Below are positions 1 to 10,893 of a stretch of DNA of 64,000 nt, one piece after another. This DNA comes from Tigriopus japonicus. Taxonomy: Eukaryota; Arthropoda; Copepoda; Harpacticoida; Harpacticidae. Location of the stretch: NCBI GenBank assembly GCA_010645155.1, contig CM021316.1, positions 8,761,122 to 8,825,121 of the forward strand. Direction: 5' to 3'. Numbering within the stretch: the first letter of the stretch is position 1; each line of letters starts with the position of its first letter. The translations under genes were made by a program, and so were the position numbers. The notes under the pieces were generated by a model. It did no database searches. It worked only from the letters and a program-made list of their open reading frames with translations, and was not told the DNA's origin.

Positions 1-1029
1 TCTTTTCATAAGCAAAGCTTATTACATTGGATTTTGAAAAACGATTTGAAACTTTGAAGTTATTGAAAGATTTACGTGAATCAATAATCTATTATAATAT
101 CGTTTCTTTTGCCCATGGCAACCCTGGTTTAGTTTGAGAAGCCTCCATGTGGTGTCAGTGTTTGTTTGTTTGACAGGGTGACCCCTTGAACTAGAGGTTC
201 AATGAGAGGGGCAACATTTCTTATCTTGTTTAAAACAGAAATTGTGTTCTTTTTGTCTTCTTTTAACTCAATATTTTAAGCCAGTTTTTGACAGTGGTCT
301 TTGAACTATTTTTTGAGAGGGTTGTTCAATGTTGGATAAAAGTGGTCAATTTAGGTTATGAACCAACCCTAATCAATTTGGTCACCTTGAGAAACGTGCG
401 ACCATTGTGAATTGAGCTTCAAAGAAGATGCCACTCAAAAGATTTGTGGATTTACCTCTTATTCTGGTTATCTTGCCATCTCTAAGTGTCACATTCTAGT
501 GTTTTAGTGCACAAAGAAATGAAGTCGTGCTGATTGAGAAAGAAAATTTGGATGGGTCGTGTGTGGCCCTTCAAAGAAAAAAAGAGCTTGACTTCATCCT
601 TCTTTCTTTCTTCCAATCAAAGAACATCGTATTTTCCATTGATGAGAACTACTCAAAGTCATTTGCGTCACTTATGTGTTTGTTCAGCGTGCTTTTGAGC
701 ATTTCATCTTTCTCTCAGATCATTCAATGGATAGATAGATGGACAAGAAATGGATCGTAGGATTCAGGGAATATTGGTCTTCACTTGTCACTACTGCAAA
801 CTTTGGTGTGGTAATTCAACATGAAAATGAATGGGAAAAAGCAATGGAATCATCACCAATTAGACAAGGACAAGCACGTGGAATTGAAGTGGCAACCCTC
901 AGATACAGATACAGACTACTTTTGGCTGAAGTCCTACAACTTTGAGAAAGATCAATAATGAGAAGACCAGTCAACACAAGACATCAATGGTTAACCAACC
1001 GCAAGAGAGGGCCTTCATGGCTGGATTGG
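1..1029. other. No gene recognised
   Basis: Only short open frames without recognisable domains or splice structure are seen. The DNA is AT-rich and probably decayed repeat, because it runs directly into a LINE fragment. Nothing else is supported here. Confidence 0.4.
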
Positions 1030-1406
1030 ACTACATCCACAAAGATGCTAAAATTTGCGGATGATTTGAAGATCATGGGGATTATCTTGCAACCTCAAGA
1101 CGAGAAATGAGCCCAAAGTGCCTTGAACTCAGCTGAAGAATGGGCCTCGAATAATGGAATGACCTTCAATGTGGATTAGTGTAAGATGATGAGGTTTGAA
1201 ATGAGGCCAAAAACCACTCCCAAGTATATCCTGAAAGGCCAGGAACTTGAGAGTGTAGACATGGAAACAGACCTTGGTATCATATTCGATGGTAGAATAA
1301 AATTCCGTGAACACTATGCTGATACCGTCATGCGGGTGAGGGAAATGATGGGGCTCCTGAGACGCACTTTCACCATGAGGGACAAGAAAATTATAAGTGT
1401 ACGTTA
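1030..1406 (+). pseudogene. LINE reverse-transcriptase fragment, CR1/Jockey type
   Basis: The + frame contains FADDLKI, matching the catalytic Y/FADD box of non-LTR reverse transcriptases. It is followed by the typical NNGMTFN segment, a DLGIIFD segment and a FREHYADTV segment that match the region just after the active site. The frame carries in-frame stops (after QPQDEK and after FNVD), and neither the N-terminal half nor an endonuclease is present, so it is a dead fragment. In family members this protein copies its own RNA at a nicked target. The sequence differs from the other LINE fragments in this window (7988-8300, 13500-14130, 17655-18625), so it probably comes from a second LINE family. 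The RT assignment is solid; the exact clade is inference. Confidence 0.75.
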
Positions 1407-1770
1407 GACTTCTACTGGAGTGTAACATGACTTTTACTCTCCTTGAAATGTTATAAAAAAAACAACCATTCACTTGAACACGCGTCATTTCTCTGGTTAT
1501 TTGCCATTGTTAAAATGTTATGTTCCGCCATTCACTCAAAAACGAATGTTATTGGCAAAATAATCAAAATTTATTGAATCAAAGGCAGTCATCGCATGTC
1601 CTAAATTGCCGGTGTCGGCCCTAAGCTGTAGGTCCTTCGACCTTGAAGTGAATCCTTCGTAGAGTCATCCTTGGCTCGATCAAGTTTTACTACATAAGCT
1701 GCGATTGAAATTTGGGATTACTGACCATTGATTGATACCGTAACAAACACTAGTTGGAGAAGCTCCTGTT

Positions 1771-2071
1771 TGGATTGTGGACTCTTGTGTCACGTGCCAT
1801 ATGAGCAACCGCTTGGATTTGTTCCATGATTTGAAAGTTTTGCCCAACCTCTCGAGTCACGATGGGAGACGGGAAAGGCGTGATCGCGAAGCGAAAAGGG
1901 AAGGTCGAAATCGTCACTCTAGTAGGAAACGAGACCAAGAAATGTGCTCTGAACGATGTTTTCTTCGTTCAAAAATGAGCATTCAACCTTATCAGCGTTT
2001 CTAAAGCTTATGAGAAAGGAGATTCCGTAACGTTGGATTTGAGACGTATCGTGAGTGGTGCAAATGTGTAA
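1771..2071 (+). pseudogene. Ty1/Copia pol remnant: protease and pre-integrase region
   Basis: The + strand reads WIVDSCVTCHMSNRLDLF, matching the Copia aspartic protease motif WIlDSGAtcHM, but the catalytic DSG has become DSC. After a frameshift a second frame reads GKGVIAKRKG, then CALNDVFFVQ, a stop codon, and AFNLISVSKAYEKGDSV. This matches the L.DVLYVP..NLISVS block between Copia protease and integrase. Integrase, reverse transcriptase and RNase H are missing. A purine-rich run and an LTR-like repeat follow at about 2248-2260, which fits the 3' end of a Copia element with most of pol deleted. The active-site change, frameshift and stop make it inactive. Confidence 0.7.
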
Positions 2072-2259
2072 GCCATCTAAGCTCTGGTGAAGACCAAAAC
2101 CTTAGTGGTAGTGCGATGACAGATGGCATGGACCTGAAGAAAAACCAATCTGATTTGGTGGGTGAATCATGCATAAAAGAAAAGTTGCACCAGATTACAT
2201 TCCTCGGAAGGTGTGAAACGTGTGAAAGCATTGAGATCTACTAAATACTAGAGGGAGTG

Positions 2260-3310
2260 TAAGCCTAAAAATGTGTGTCCGGTCGCCAACTGTTGAGTGG
2301 ACAAAAGTGCGGGAACATTTGAAATGTGTGAAGAGGCAAATGTCAACCATGCAATTGATAAATCAAATGTGGAATTGGGGAATGTTTTAGGGTCATTTTT
2401 TGTCATTGCTAGTGGTCACTTTCTTGAAAGCACTGAGGTTGTTACTAGGTGGCCATGCCTTGGATTTGAATTCTACAACCAATACATACAGTCAATTACA
2501 GCAATTTCTAGTGACATCAACATTTTTGGCGGGAAAAAAAGTTCGGAAGACCTGTGTTTCTGATGAGCGTGCAAGGTAATTAAAACGAAGGTTTAGGTCT
2601 GGTGATTGCAACAATGCCTTTCTTATCTGCACAAATTGAAGTTGAAATAGCAATTCTTGACATTGTATTTGCAAAAAAGTATGTTTTGTTGCTTTTATCT
2701 AAAATTTCGCTACATAAGTTGAGAGGGTTCTTCCGAACTTTGAAATTAGGAATGCCCGACTTTGAACAACAAGATGGCCAGAGGAGATCGGTTCCTGGGG
2801 CAACTAAACATAAAAACAAATAATATGTTTAGTTGAAGGCTTCCAATTTCTCCATTTGTTTTCAAATTACTTTGCAATACTTCTCAACATACATTAACCG
2901 TGCCATTGCCCATAAATGCAACATTTTTCGAAAATCTGACCCTTGAAAACTGAGATTTTTTTTGGCAAGCTTACACTGCTAACGGCAGTTAGAGACGGCA
3001 GCAAGTCCGTAAAATGATAAGGTTATCACTCCCATACATTGAATAAATCATTGTTAGGAAGAACACAAATTCAAGCTTTTGCTTTATGTAGGGTTATTCC
3101 AATACATATATGGGCAAAAAGTAACTTGTGGCTTCAAGAATGAGTTTAAAAAAGTTGGTCTTGATTAGCATATTTGGTCACACTAATTGCCTGATCAACA
3201 GTTGTGAGGGCGACATTTTCCACATAAATTCAACGCATTCCGCCCTGCTTCCCAAATCAGCCTGACTAAAGCTTGTACGCTATCTAGTGATTAATAATTG
3301 ATCTAAGTGT
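2260..3310 (+). repeat. LTR-like dispersed repeat, interrupted by a MITE
   Basis: This repeat begins TGTAAG immediately after a purine run AGAGGGAG, the arrangement of a polypurine tract followed by an LTR. Related sequence occurs in inverse orientation at about 4790-5262 and as a 3' portion at 59880-60118. The copy here is split by a roughly 540-bp insertion (2496-3034) that is absent from the 4790-5262 copy. Because Copia protease remnants lie just upstream, I infer that it is the LTR of that Copia family. No matching LTR pair was confirmed. Confidence 0.5.
2496..3034 (+). mobile_element. Non-autonomous DNA element (MITE) inserted in the LTR-like repeat
   Basis: Comparison with the uninterrupted repeat copy at 4790-5262 defines the insertion: gtcaa and tacattg are contiguous there but separated here by about 540 bp. 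A second copy of the inserted sequence alone lies at 62089-62580. The ends are weakly inverted: the left end of the 62-kb copy begins CAGTAATTAC and the reverse complement of its right end begins GGAGTGGTTAC, both followed by TCATTTT-like sequence. The insertion sits at a TA-like site. The short open frame shared by both copies (from 2602 and 62187) has no recognisable domain and is probably chance. Confidence 0.65.
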
Positions 3311-3896
3311 GAAAGCAGAGCTTTTGAGAAACTGGAACCCGTACACAATGATGTGTGCGGAAGAATGAATCTCCCCGCTGATCATGCAAGGGATTAAAAT
3401 TTCCATCATGACAACATGAATTTTGATGAGGAGAACAACAACAACTCATTTAATGTGAAGTGTGAAGTTCGGTGTCCAGACAAAATTGTGGAAGGCCGAA
3501 AGCCACCTTATGAAATCGACGATCGCTGTGAAAAACAACCAGAATATTATTTTGGCGAAGCCGAAGACAATCGTCCACAACAAATTAGAAGAGTTCCTGA
3601 TCTGTATGGAGAATTGTCTTAATCCGCAATGGCCAGTGAAGCTGAGACAGCTATGGCGTGTTGATATTGGCAAGTGAGGGGGTCTTGAAGTTATTCACTT
3701 TTCAACTTGGTTTGTTCTTGTTGCTTTTAATTCACACATTCCACACTAACATTGTATCCTCTGACTTTGCTAATTGATTCTTGCTCGTTGCTTGTTTTAC
3801 CTTTTCAATAATATTCTAGTCAGTAAATGAGTCTATGCTTGAAGTTCCTCTTGAGTAGTTGTTCCCTCCGACGGTTAGCCGTTTAGTTTCAACAAA
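3311..3896. other. No gene recognised
   Basis: Short overlapping open frames at about 3416-3677 show no domain or splice support. No repeat relationship was detected by eye. Confidence 0.35.
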
Positions 3897-4134
3897 ATTC
3901 GCATTAAAAATTTGAATTGCTTATGTGTTTGATGTTGGGCAATTGGAAATTTAAAAAATCTGAATATTGATGTTTCAGATGTTTTTGGACCAAAAAAATT
4001 TCGATTTTGTTGTCAACTCCATCCTCTTTAGTGCGTGTCTGCTTTTAGTTTCGGTAGGCATAACCAAAACCGAAACCAAAATTGTGGCCGAAATTTCGGC
4101 CGTAATTTCGGCCGAAAGAACTTTGGTTCATCAC
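3897..4134 (-). repeat. Partial copy of the GGTTTCGG hAT-type MITE
   Basis: Read on the minus strand, this begins AGTGATGAACCAAAG and continues with runs of TTTCGGCCG and a block on GCAGACACGCAC, parallel to the left half of the complete MITE at 34220-34579. One terminal repeat is recognisable near 4134; the other end is missing or too decayed. The repeated CCGAAA/TTTCGG words are the hallmark of the family. Confidence 0.65.
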
Positions 4135-4789
4135 TTCCAAAAAGTATAAGCTAATCTCGATAAAAGTTTTAAGCAGTCTTTCAACTATTCTTGGAACTTA
4201 TGAAACTCATGGAACGAGCACATTCAATGTTGATAAAAAGCATGGAAAGTAAATTTCAAATTCATTTGCTTTAATATAATACAATGTAACTATAGGAAAG
4301 TCAATTTTTATTACAAAATGTAGATGATTCTTCTTTTATGCCCTTCCTATGGTAAAAGTTGAAACATTAACTTGTGGAAAACATTTCCTCCGACAATTTG
4401 GCCGTGATTGTGTAATACAGTATATGTTTTGTGCCCAACATCTTTTAAGCCCAACAAAACTTACGGAGATCGCGTTACAGGTGAGAAATTGCAAAGCCCG
4501 TTGCGGCATTGGCCAGGAGAGAGATATTCACCCAAGATTGTCAAGCAGAGATCATGGCTCCTGAAAAGTGAATAAAAGTTGTTTGTTTAAGGTGGTACAT
4601 CAATGATTGTATTTTATTTCAAACAAGTGGTTATTTCAAATTTTGAAGTAGATTGTTATCCAAGGGGTCAATAGAACACGGACGGTGAAACAAGGTCGGA
4701 AAGACTTGTGGCAGAAAAGGGCGGAAATTCACTAAGACCCAAAATTTGTCATCCCTGCTTGTAGCAGTATCAAAAATTCCCCAAAGATG

Positions 4790-5262
4790 TTTGGCAAGTG
4801 GGGCAGAATGCGTTGAATTTATGAGGAAAATGTCGCCCTCACAACTGTTGATCAGGCAATTAGTGTGACCAAACATGCTAATCAAGACCAACTTTTTTAA
4901 ACCCCTGCTTGAAGCCACAAGTTACTTTTTGCCCATATATGTATTGGAATAACCCTACATAAAGCAAAAGCTTGAATTTGTGTTCTTGCTAGCAGTGACT
5001 TATTCAATGTATTGACTGTATGTATTGGTTGTAGAATTCAAATCCAAGGCATGGCCACCTAGTAACAACCTCAGTGCTTTCAAGAAGTGACCACTAGCAA
5101 TGACAAGTGACCCTAAAACATTACCCAATTCCACATTTGATTCATCAATTGCATGGTTGACATTTGCGTGGTCACACATTTAAAATGTTCCCGCACTTTT
5201 GTCCGCTCAACAGTTGGCTACCGGAAACCCATTTTTTGACTTACACTCCCTCCAGTATTAAC
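4790..5262 (-). repeat. LTR-like dispersed repeat, uninterrupted copy
   Basis: This is the inverse of 2260-3310 without the 540-bp insertion. On the minus strand it starts after a GGAGGGAG purine tract with TGTAAG, like the other copy, which supports an LTR origin. It loses similarity around 4800. It serves as the natural empty-site reference for the MITE at 2496-3034. Confidence 0.55.
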
Positions 5263-5750
5263 AGAATTTGATGGTGTGAGGCGATCCACCAGAATCATAA
5301 TGTTTTTCAGGTGAGAAACAAAAAAGTTAAAAAATGTACACCAAACATTCTAAAATGTAACTGTAAAAGTGATTTGATTTTTTCTGGCATTGAGAGCACA
5401 CATATCCCGAACTTAAATGAGTCCGGAATAGGGAGATTCCAATGGTTCTTCGACAAAGCCGGTACTGTACGACCGTGATGGCAACACAAGTTTAAAATGG
5501 TGCTGCTTTGGTGGGAGAACTTGACTTGATCACCAAATTCGTTTGCTTGCTAAAAAGTCTAATATCAAATTTGAAGTTTGAAAAAGGAGTGCCCATGGAT
5601 TGGCTACAAAGAAGCAGATTAACAATAGGTAAAAATAGAACAGAACCAACTTTTGGTAAAAAAAAATAGATTACATGGCGCATACGCTGTGACACCGTGG
5701 TTATAATGTGGAAGCACTAATGACATCTCGTTGGTCAGGGCACATTTTTA
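5263..5750. other. No gene recognised
   Basis: No open frame with a recognisable domain, RNA gene or clear repeat is seen in this interval. Confidence 0.35.
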
Positions 5751-5758
5751 CCTTTCAA

Positions 5759-6659
5759 CAGACCTGTTCAAGATACTTTGAAAAAGTATCTAGATAAGAT
5801 AGTATTTTCCGCAAATTATGTAGATAAAGATAGTTTAAGATACTTCTCAAAAAATGTATCTAGATAAATATATTTCAAGATACTTTGCCGAAAAATATCT
5901 AGATAAAGATACTTAAAGATACTTTCCCGAAAAAGGTCTCTAGATAAACATAGTTTAAGATACTTTTCAGAAAACGTATCTAGATAAGATACTTCTAGAT
6001 ACTTTTCTTCATAATGCATAATGTCAAATTATTTGTGCATTATGCACATTGAAAGTGGATGCATTATACAAGTTGAGACTTGAGAGTGGACGCATTATGC
6101 AAATTGAGAGTGGATGCATAATGCACCCTTCCTCAAAGTGGATAATGAATGCATCCTCAGATTCCTCACTCAATGTGCATAATGTGTCCAATCTTAAGTC
6201 TCAACATGCATAATGCATCCACTTTCAATGTGCATAATGCACAAATAACTTGACATCCTGCATTATGAAGAAAAGTATCTAGAAGTATCTTATCTAGATA
6301 CTTCTTGGGAAAATGCTTAATGCATACTAAACAATTCCTAATGGATGCTCTAACACAAAAGATTAAGAGAAAACATTATCTAGATAAAGAGAGTTTAAGA
6401 GAGTTTTCCAAAAAAGTATCTAGATAAAGATAGTTTAAGATAGTTTTCCAAAAAAAGTATCTAAAAAATGATAGTTCAAGATAGTTTTCCAAAAAAAGTA
6501 TCTACAGTAGATAAAGATATTGCAAGATACTTTGCCGAAAAAAATATCTAGATAAAGATACTTTAAGATACTTTCCCGAAAAAGTATCTAGATAAAGATA
6601 AAAGATAAACTATCTTTTATTTTCATCTTTTATCTAGACAAGATAATTGAACAGGTCTG
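5759..6659 (+). mobile_element. hAT-type MITE made of TATCTAGATA minisatellite, 901 bp
   Basis: The element starts CAGACCTGTTCAA and ends with its exact inverse complement, a 13-bp terminal inverted repeat. It is flanked by a perfect 8-bp direct duplication CCTTTCAA (5751-5758 and 6660-6667), the target-site length of the hAT superfamily. The interior is a chain of about 40-50-bp units containing TATCTAGATA, itself a 10-bp palindrome, followed by AAGATA and TTTAAGATACTTT words. It is interrupted by a large palindrome (5977-6300). There is no transposase frame. A 263-bp inverted-orientation relative with its own perfect 8-bp duplication lies at 57263-57525. Superfamily assignment rests on duplication length and is inference. 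Confidence 0.85.
5977..6300. repeat. Imperfect palindrome inside the minisatellite MITE
   Basis: Two arms of about 162 bp meet near 6138. The outer arms begin TATCTAGATAAGATACTTC on each strand, and the inner arms carry GTGCATTATGCACATTG and GAAAGTGGATGCATTAT on opposite strands. As single-stranded DNA or RNA this would fold into a long hairpin. It is absent from the short copy at 57263-57525. Confidence 0.8.
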
Positions 6660-7865
6660 CCTTTCAATCTCAATAATTTTGACTTAAACGATATTATAGT
6701 CATAAGCTAGAAGTAAAGTCAATCAGACGAAGGTATTTAATATTTTGATGTTACATTAACCCGATTAGATACCAATATAGTCGTTTCAATTGACTTCATA
6801 GCTAGTCTGTTCCAAATTTAGTATTTCAAGGTGGATACATCAGGTCCTCCAGCAGTGAATAATAAAACAAAAAACACCACACCAGGAACACAGAGTTACT
6901 TCCAAAATGCTCTAAACTCGCCAAATGTGTTACATCAGTAAACCTTTACAACGGTGAGAGCCAAACACTAAAGTTAATTGGGTCTTCCTTTGAAAATTCA
7001 AGCTTAGACTAGCTTTGAAATAGAATTTCAAGGCTTGAAATTGCCGGCAACATCCTGTCAGTTAAACAAAAGTTTTGGGAAAATATATGGTCTTTCCCGT
7101 CTTATTTCCCACTTAGTATCATCCTCGTCTTGTTTTATCAAAATATGCAATATAAATGCGCAGAGCGCTATTCTTAGCTTTGACTTTGGACATTAAAAAA
7201 GTTTCAACAGTGGGCGGGATCAACATGTACACATTTAAAAGCAAGTGAGCACCTTCCTAGGGGTATGGCGGTTCTTCCTGTCAATGATTTTCTCCAAACA
7301 AATACTGTTATAGCTGTCCTTTTAATCAATTTTCAAATGTTGTCAAGTTCGAGTTTTATCATTGTTTATATCACCGCCCGTTTCATCAAAGGGCCACGAG
7401 ATGCCATCCAAGTCACGAAAAAAATGTGGCCATGAGACCTTGCTAAAGTTTAAGAAGTTGCATGTTCTATAAACTGCATGCTAGGTTACGGCACAATGAT
7501 GCGTATCTTCGCAATACATTTTTTAAATTTCTTTGTTCTTAAGATTTGAACAAAAAGACAAATAAATTTTTTATTTCCTCAATCATTAATATTCTACAAC
7601 TCACAATATCAAAGAAAAATAAAATATTATAAATTGATTTTTTAACTAAAAATGTATACCAATTTCGATTTGACCTTGTTGGATTTGTCGCTCAAAATAT
7701 CTTCCAATAACGTTCTTTCGTATTCAAGTGGCATTGTAGATAGAAGATTATTCCTACAACCTTGAAGTGTTGTAAGGTCTTTCCTACATTATTCCCTATA
7801 TTACATAGATGTAAAGAGGTGCCGTTACAGGACACGTTTCAAAGCGCGATCCCAGACGAATTTCT
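6660..7865. other. No gene recognised
   Basis: AT-rich sequence without recognisable coding frames, RNA genes or strong repeats. The first 8 bases are the right copy of the target duplication of the preceding MITE. Confidence 0.35.
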
Positions 7866-7984
7866 AGAATAGCCGCGTGGTCTAACGTGCCATTGTACGG
7901 CGGAATATACTCGTAAGTGCTAATCCAGACTGCGTAAATTCGAATCCCGTGCGATTTTAATGAGCTATCGAGAGAAATCTTTTT
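7866..7984 (+). repeat. tRNA-derived SINE copy (class II tRNA-like head)
   Basis: The sequence contains a box-A-like ATAGCCGCGTGGTCTAACG and a box-B-like ATTCGAATCCCG, the internal RNA polymerase III promoter pattern of tRNA genes, separated by a long variable-arm-like stretch as in Leu or Ser tRNAs. The segments GTAAGTGCT, CCAGAC and TTCGAATCC and the tail GAGAAATC align with the copies at 54331-54450 and 58566-58684, so this is a SINE family member and not a functional tRNA. A LINE reverse-transcriptase fragment follows directly. Confidence 0.6.
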
Positions 7985-7987
7985 AAA

Positions 7988-8300
7988 CGAGTCAGTTGAT
8001 GTAGTCTATCTTGACTTTGTCAAGGCCTTTGATTTGGTGGATCATGGCCTTTTTCTCAATCAACTTAACGAGTTTGGGATCTAGGGTAAGGTCCTAGATC
8101 GGATTGATGGTTTCATGAGCAAAAGGAAGCATATGTTTAAGGTTGAAGGATCATTTAGTGGCATGCATGATGTCAAGTCAGTTGTTTTTCAAGGCTCCAT
8201 TTCCGGTCCGCTCCCATTTATCTGCTGTTTTGCTCCTCTTCACCAGTTTAATACAAAAACAGTAGTATTTCATCATGTGCTGATGATTAGGGACTGGAAG
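7988..8300 (+). pseudogene. LINE reverse-transcriptase fragment (copy 1 of family A)
   Basis: The + strand encodes SVDVVYLDFVKAFDLVDHG, the conserved FAKAFDkVDH block of CR1/Jockey-type reverse transcriptases, then LFLNQLNEFGI, a stop, KVLDRIDGF and a GSISGPLPF segment matching the PQGSvLGPLLF block. An in-frame stop and loss of the Q in PQG show decay. The same family occurs on the minus strand at 17655-18625, with its C-terminal part also at 13500-14130 and 32760-32880. The downstream sequence is unrelated repeat DNA. Confidence 0.75.
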
Positions 8301-8570
8301 TTTAGACGAATATAACTGTCAAATTAAACGAAAACAGACGAATAGATTGCCTTATTGCCTTATTAGACGAAAAATGACGAATAAGATTGGCCTATTAAAC
8401 GAAAAAAAAACAATAAGAGGTCCCATAAGACGAAAAAAACGAAGAAAAACTTACTTAAACGACGTAAAACATCGAATTCAAAAGGCGAATGAAACTGATT
8501 TTAACAAAGAAGACAAATTAAGTGCCAGTACAGACGAAAAAGACGTTTAAAACTGCTCCCACAAAATAGA
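8300..8570 (+). repeat. Degenerate GACGAA-rich repeat
   Basis: Irregularly repeated words AGACGAA, TTAAACGAAAA and GACGAATAA occur throughout. Similar sequence lies at 11680-11860. The open frame crossing it is lysine-rich because of the base composition and is not considered a gene. Confidence 0.5.
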
Positions 8571-8868
8571 CGAAATGTATGTCCCTATTGACGGGGAAAA
8601 ATCCTGCTTATGCAAAAACAGCGAAATCTAGAAAATTTAAAAATGTAATAACCTAATGGGCCAGAATTATTCGGTTGTACGTACAGATATCAAATGAAAA
8701 ACAAGAGTTCAAAAAATCATATTTTTAAGGAGCATTTTCAGTAGTTATCCATACCATCAGAATTGCAGATACATTAATTGTTCTCATGGCCAGAAAGGTT
8801 TTTCAACCCAACAGTAATCATTATATTCTGTGCCTGTCGGGCAACACTACGAGTACAAGTTAATTTTA

Positions 8869-10859
8869 CAGTTGCGCTCATGATTATTGGCACCCTGCGC
8901 TGACGGAGAAAAAAAAACGATTTAAAATGAAATTTCTTAAGTCATATCAATGTTGCTGTTTGGTATAGCTAATTAGGAGCATTTGCTACTAATGAGATGC
9001 CTAAATTATGAGTCAAAGATATTTGTACCTGATGGTTCATGATGATACCTTGGTTCATGATTATTGGCACCCTCCTAACAATGACCTTCTGGATTACCAT
9101 CTGGAGCTGGTCAAGCTACAAAGCAGACTATGATCAACTTGTTGATTGGCTGCTGTCTGAGGTTCAGGCTTGGGATGATCCGTACCGGTTTATTCTGAGC
9201 AAAAAACTTCGCAAATCTTCCTCATCAAGAAGTTCAGCAAGGTCAACATGGTTAAGACCAAGGAGTGGAGCAACAACCTCAGGCTTAAGGTTGTTGAGGC
9301 CCACAACGATGGCAAAGGCTATAAAGCTATTTCCAAGTCATTTGGAATGGCTCCATCCACTGTGAGGGCCATCATCAAGGAGAGCAACTCGGTCAGCAAT
9401 TGACCAGGACGAGGGGGCAAGGCCAAGATATCTCCAAAAACGGAGTGCAAGATTGTCAGGCAAGTCAACAGCAACCCAAGACAAGTACCAAGGAGATCAT
9501 CAAGAGTTTAAGTGATTCTGGGACAAAGGTGTCAAGACAAGCTGATCAACGTCTGCTAAGCAAGATTGGACTCCATGGACAAAGACCACAAAAAACACCA
9601 TTGCTAAGATCCAGACACTTGAAAGCCAGAATAACCATTGCCAAGGAACATAGAGTAAGGACCACGCCTTTTTGGAGTTCAGTTTTGTGGTCAGACGAGA
9701 CAAAAATGGAACTCTTTGGTCACAGGGACCAAGCTTACGTTTGGTGTAAAAAGGGAGAAGCATTCAACCCCAAAAATACCGTCGCCACGGTGAAGCACGG
9801 GGGCAGGAGCATAATGCTATGGGGCTGCTTCTCGTCATGTGGAACTGGGAGACTAGTCAAGATCAATGGAACAATGAAAAAAGAAGATTATATCCAGATA
9901 CTGGAAGAAAATCTGAAGACTTCAGCAAGAGATCTCAGGCTTGGACGTCGGTGGATCTTTCAACAGGACAATGATCCGAAGCATACGGCTTTTCTTGTCA
10001 AGGATTGGTTCAAGAAGAACAAAATCAATGTCATGGAGTGGCCAAGTCAGAGTCCGGACCTCAACCCAATAGAAAATCTTTCGGTAGAATTGAAGAAGAG
10101 AGTACACGCCTGGCGGCCTTCCAACCTCACCCAGCTGGAGGCTTTTGCCAAAGAAGAGTGGGCCAATATACCACCCAAAATGTGTGAAAAACTAGTCAAA
10201 AATTATGATCAAAGATTAGAGGCAGTTTTGGCCAACAAGAGCCACACAATAAAATACTAGGCATAGAGCGCCAATAGAGGTTGTGAACAATTCCAAATCT
10301 AGTGAAATCTAGCCCTTTTCTCCTCATATCTGTGCTGGTCAGCTAGGCCGAAGTGCAGAGGAACAGTAGGGTAGCCAAAATGAGAAGATAAGCAAGTACT
10401 GGGTGGGGTGGTTTGTTAAACCTAGTCAAGAAATAAGTGCGTATAAATCACTAAAGACAGTTACGTCAAGTGACTTTACTTAAAGCTAATGTTCTGGTTA
10501 GGATAATTTACTTTTGCATACTTAAGATGACAATTGTAAAATGATTATCAATATGTGACCAATATGTGATTGACTTTGAGCTTTTACCTCCCTTTTGTTT
10601 GTCTCCACTTATGGGGGAAAATTGTTACACCGATATATTTAGTTCACATTCTCTATAATCATGAACCCGTTGATTGTCAGGAAAGGGGATTTTCCGTAGT
10701 CTTTTCAATGATTTGCCTTAATTTTTTCCCCATTTTTAAACTGTCAATTTTACTTGAGGATAGTGAGAGTAAAGGCTTCTTTGTTGAGATGGATATCTAG
10801 CTATAATCACAAAATTTGTTTTGTTCACTGAAGGGTGCCAATATTCATGAGCGCAACTG
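8869..10859 (+). mobile_element. Tc1-like DNA transposon, 1,991 bp, both ends present
   Basis: Terminal inverted repeats of 27 bp start CAGTTGCGCTCATGA at both ends with one mismatch, and each end is flanked by the TA dinucleotide typical of Tc1/mariner insertion (8867-8868 and 10860-10861). An additional internal copy of CATGATTATTGGCACCCT lies near 9055, like the subterminal direct repeats of some Tc1 elements. The interior holds a transposase gene (9248-10260) disabled by a stop and a frameshift. The unusually clean ends imply relatively recent insertion. Confidence 0.93.
9248..10260 (+). pseudogene. Tc1-family transposase, disrupted
   Basis: Translation from ATG 9248 begins MVKTKEWSNNLRLKVVEAH, an N-terminal helix-turn-helix DNA-binding domain. 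It meets an in-frame TGA at 9401-9403 and shifts frame near 9480-9490 (about residues 78-80). The remainder, in the frame ending at 10260, carries LWSDETK, QQDNDPKHTA and SPDLNPIENL. The second Asp and the final Glu are 34 residues apart, the DD34E spacing of Tc1 transposases, which cut and paste the element at TA sites. All three catalytic acids remain, so inactivation comes only from the stop and the frameshift. Its length of about 338 codons matches the family. Confidence 0.93.
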
Positions 10860-10893
10860 TAAGTGTGGATTGTATTTTGTTTGTGCAAAACCG

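Noticed and set aside
5759..6659. CRISPR array
   Set aside because: The repeats are variable, AT-rich and without unique spacers of constant length, and the block has transposon ends and target duplications in a eukaryotic context.
7866..7984. Functional tRNA gene
   Set aside because: The acceptor stem does not pair and the sequence matches two dispersed copies, so it is a SINE head.
8347..8550. Lysine-rich small protein gene
   Set aside because: The frame arises from the GACGAA-rich repeat and has no gene context.
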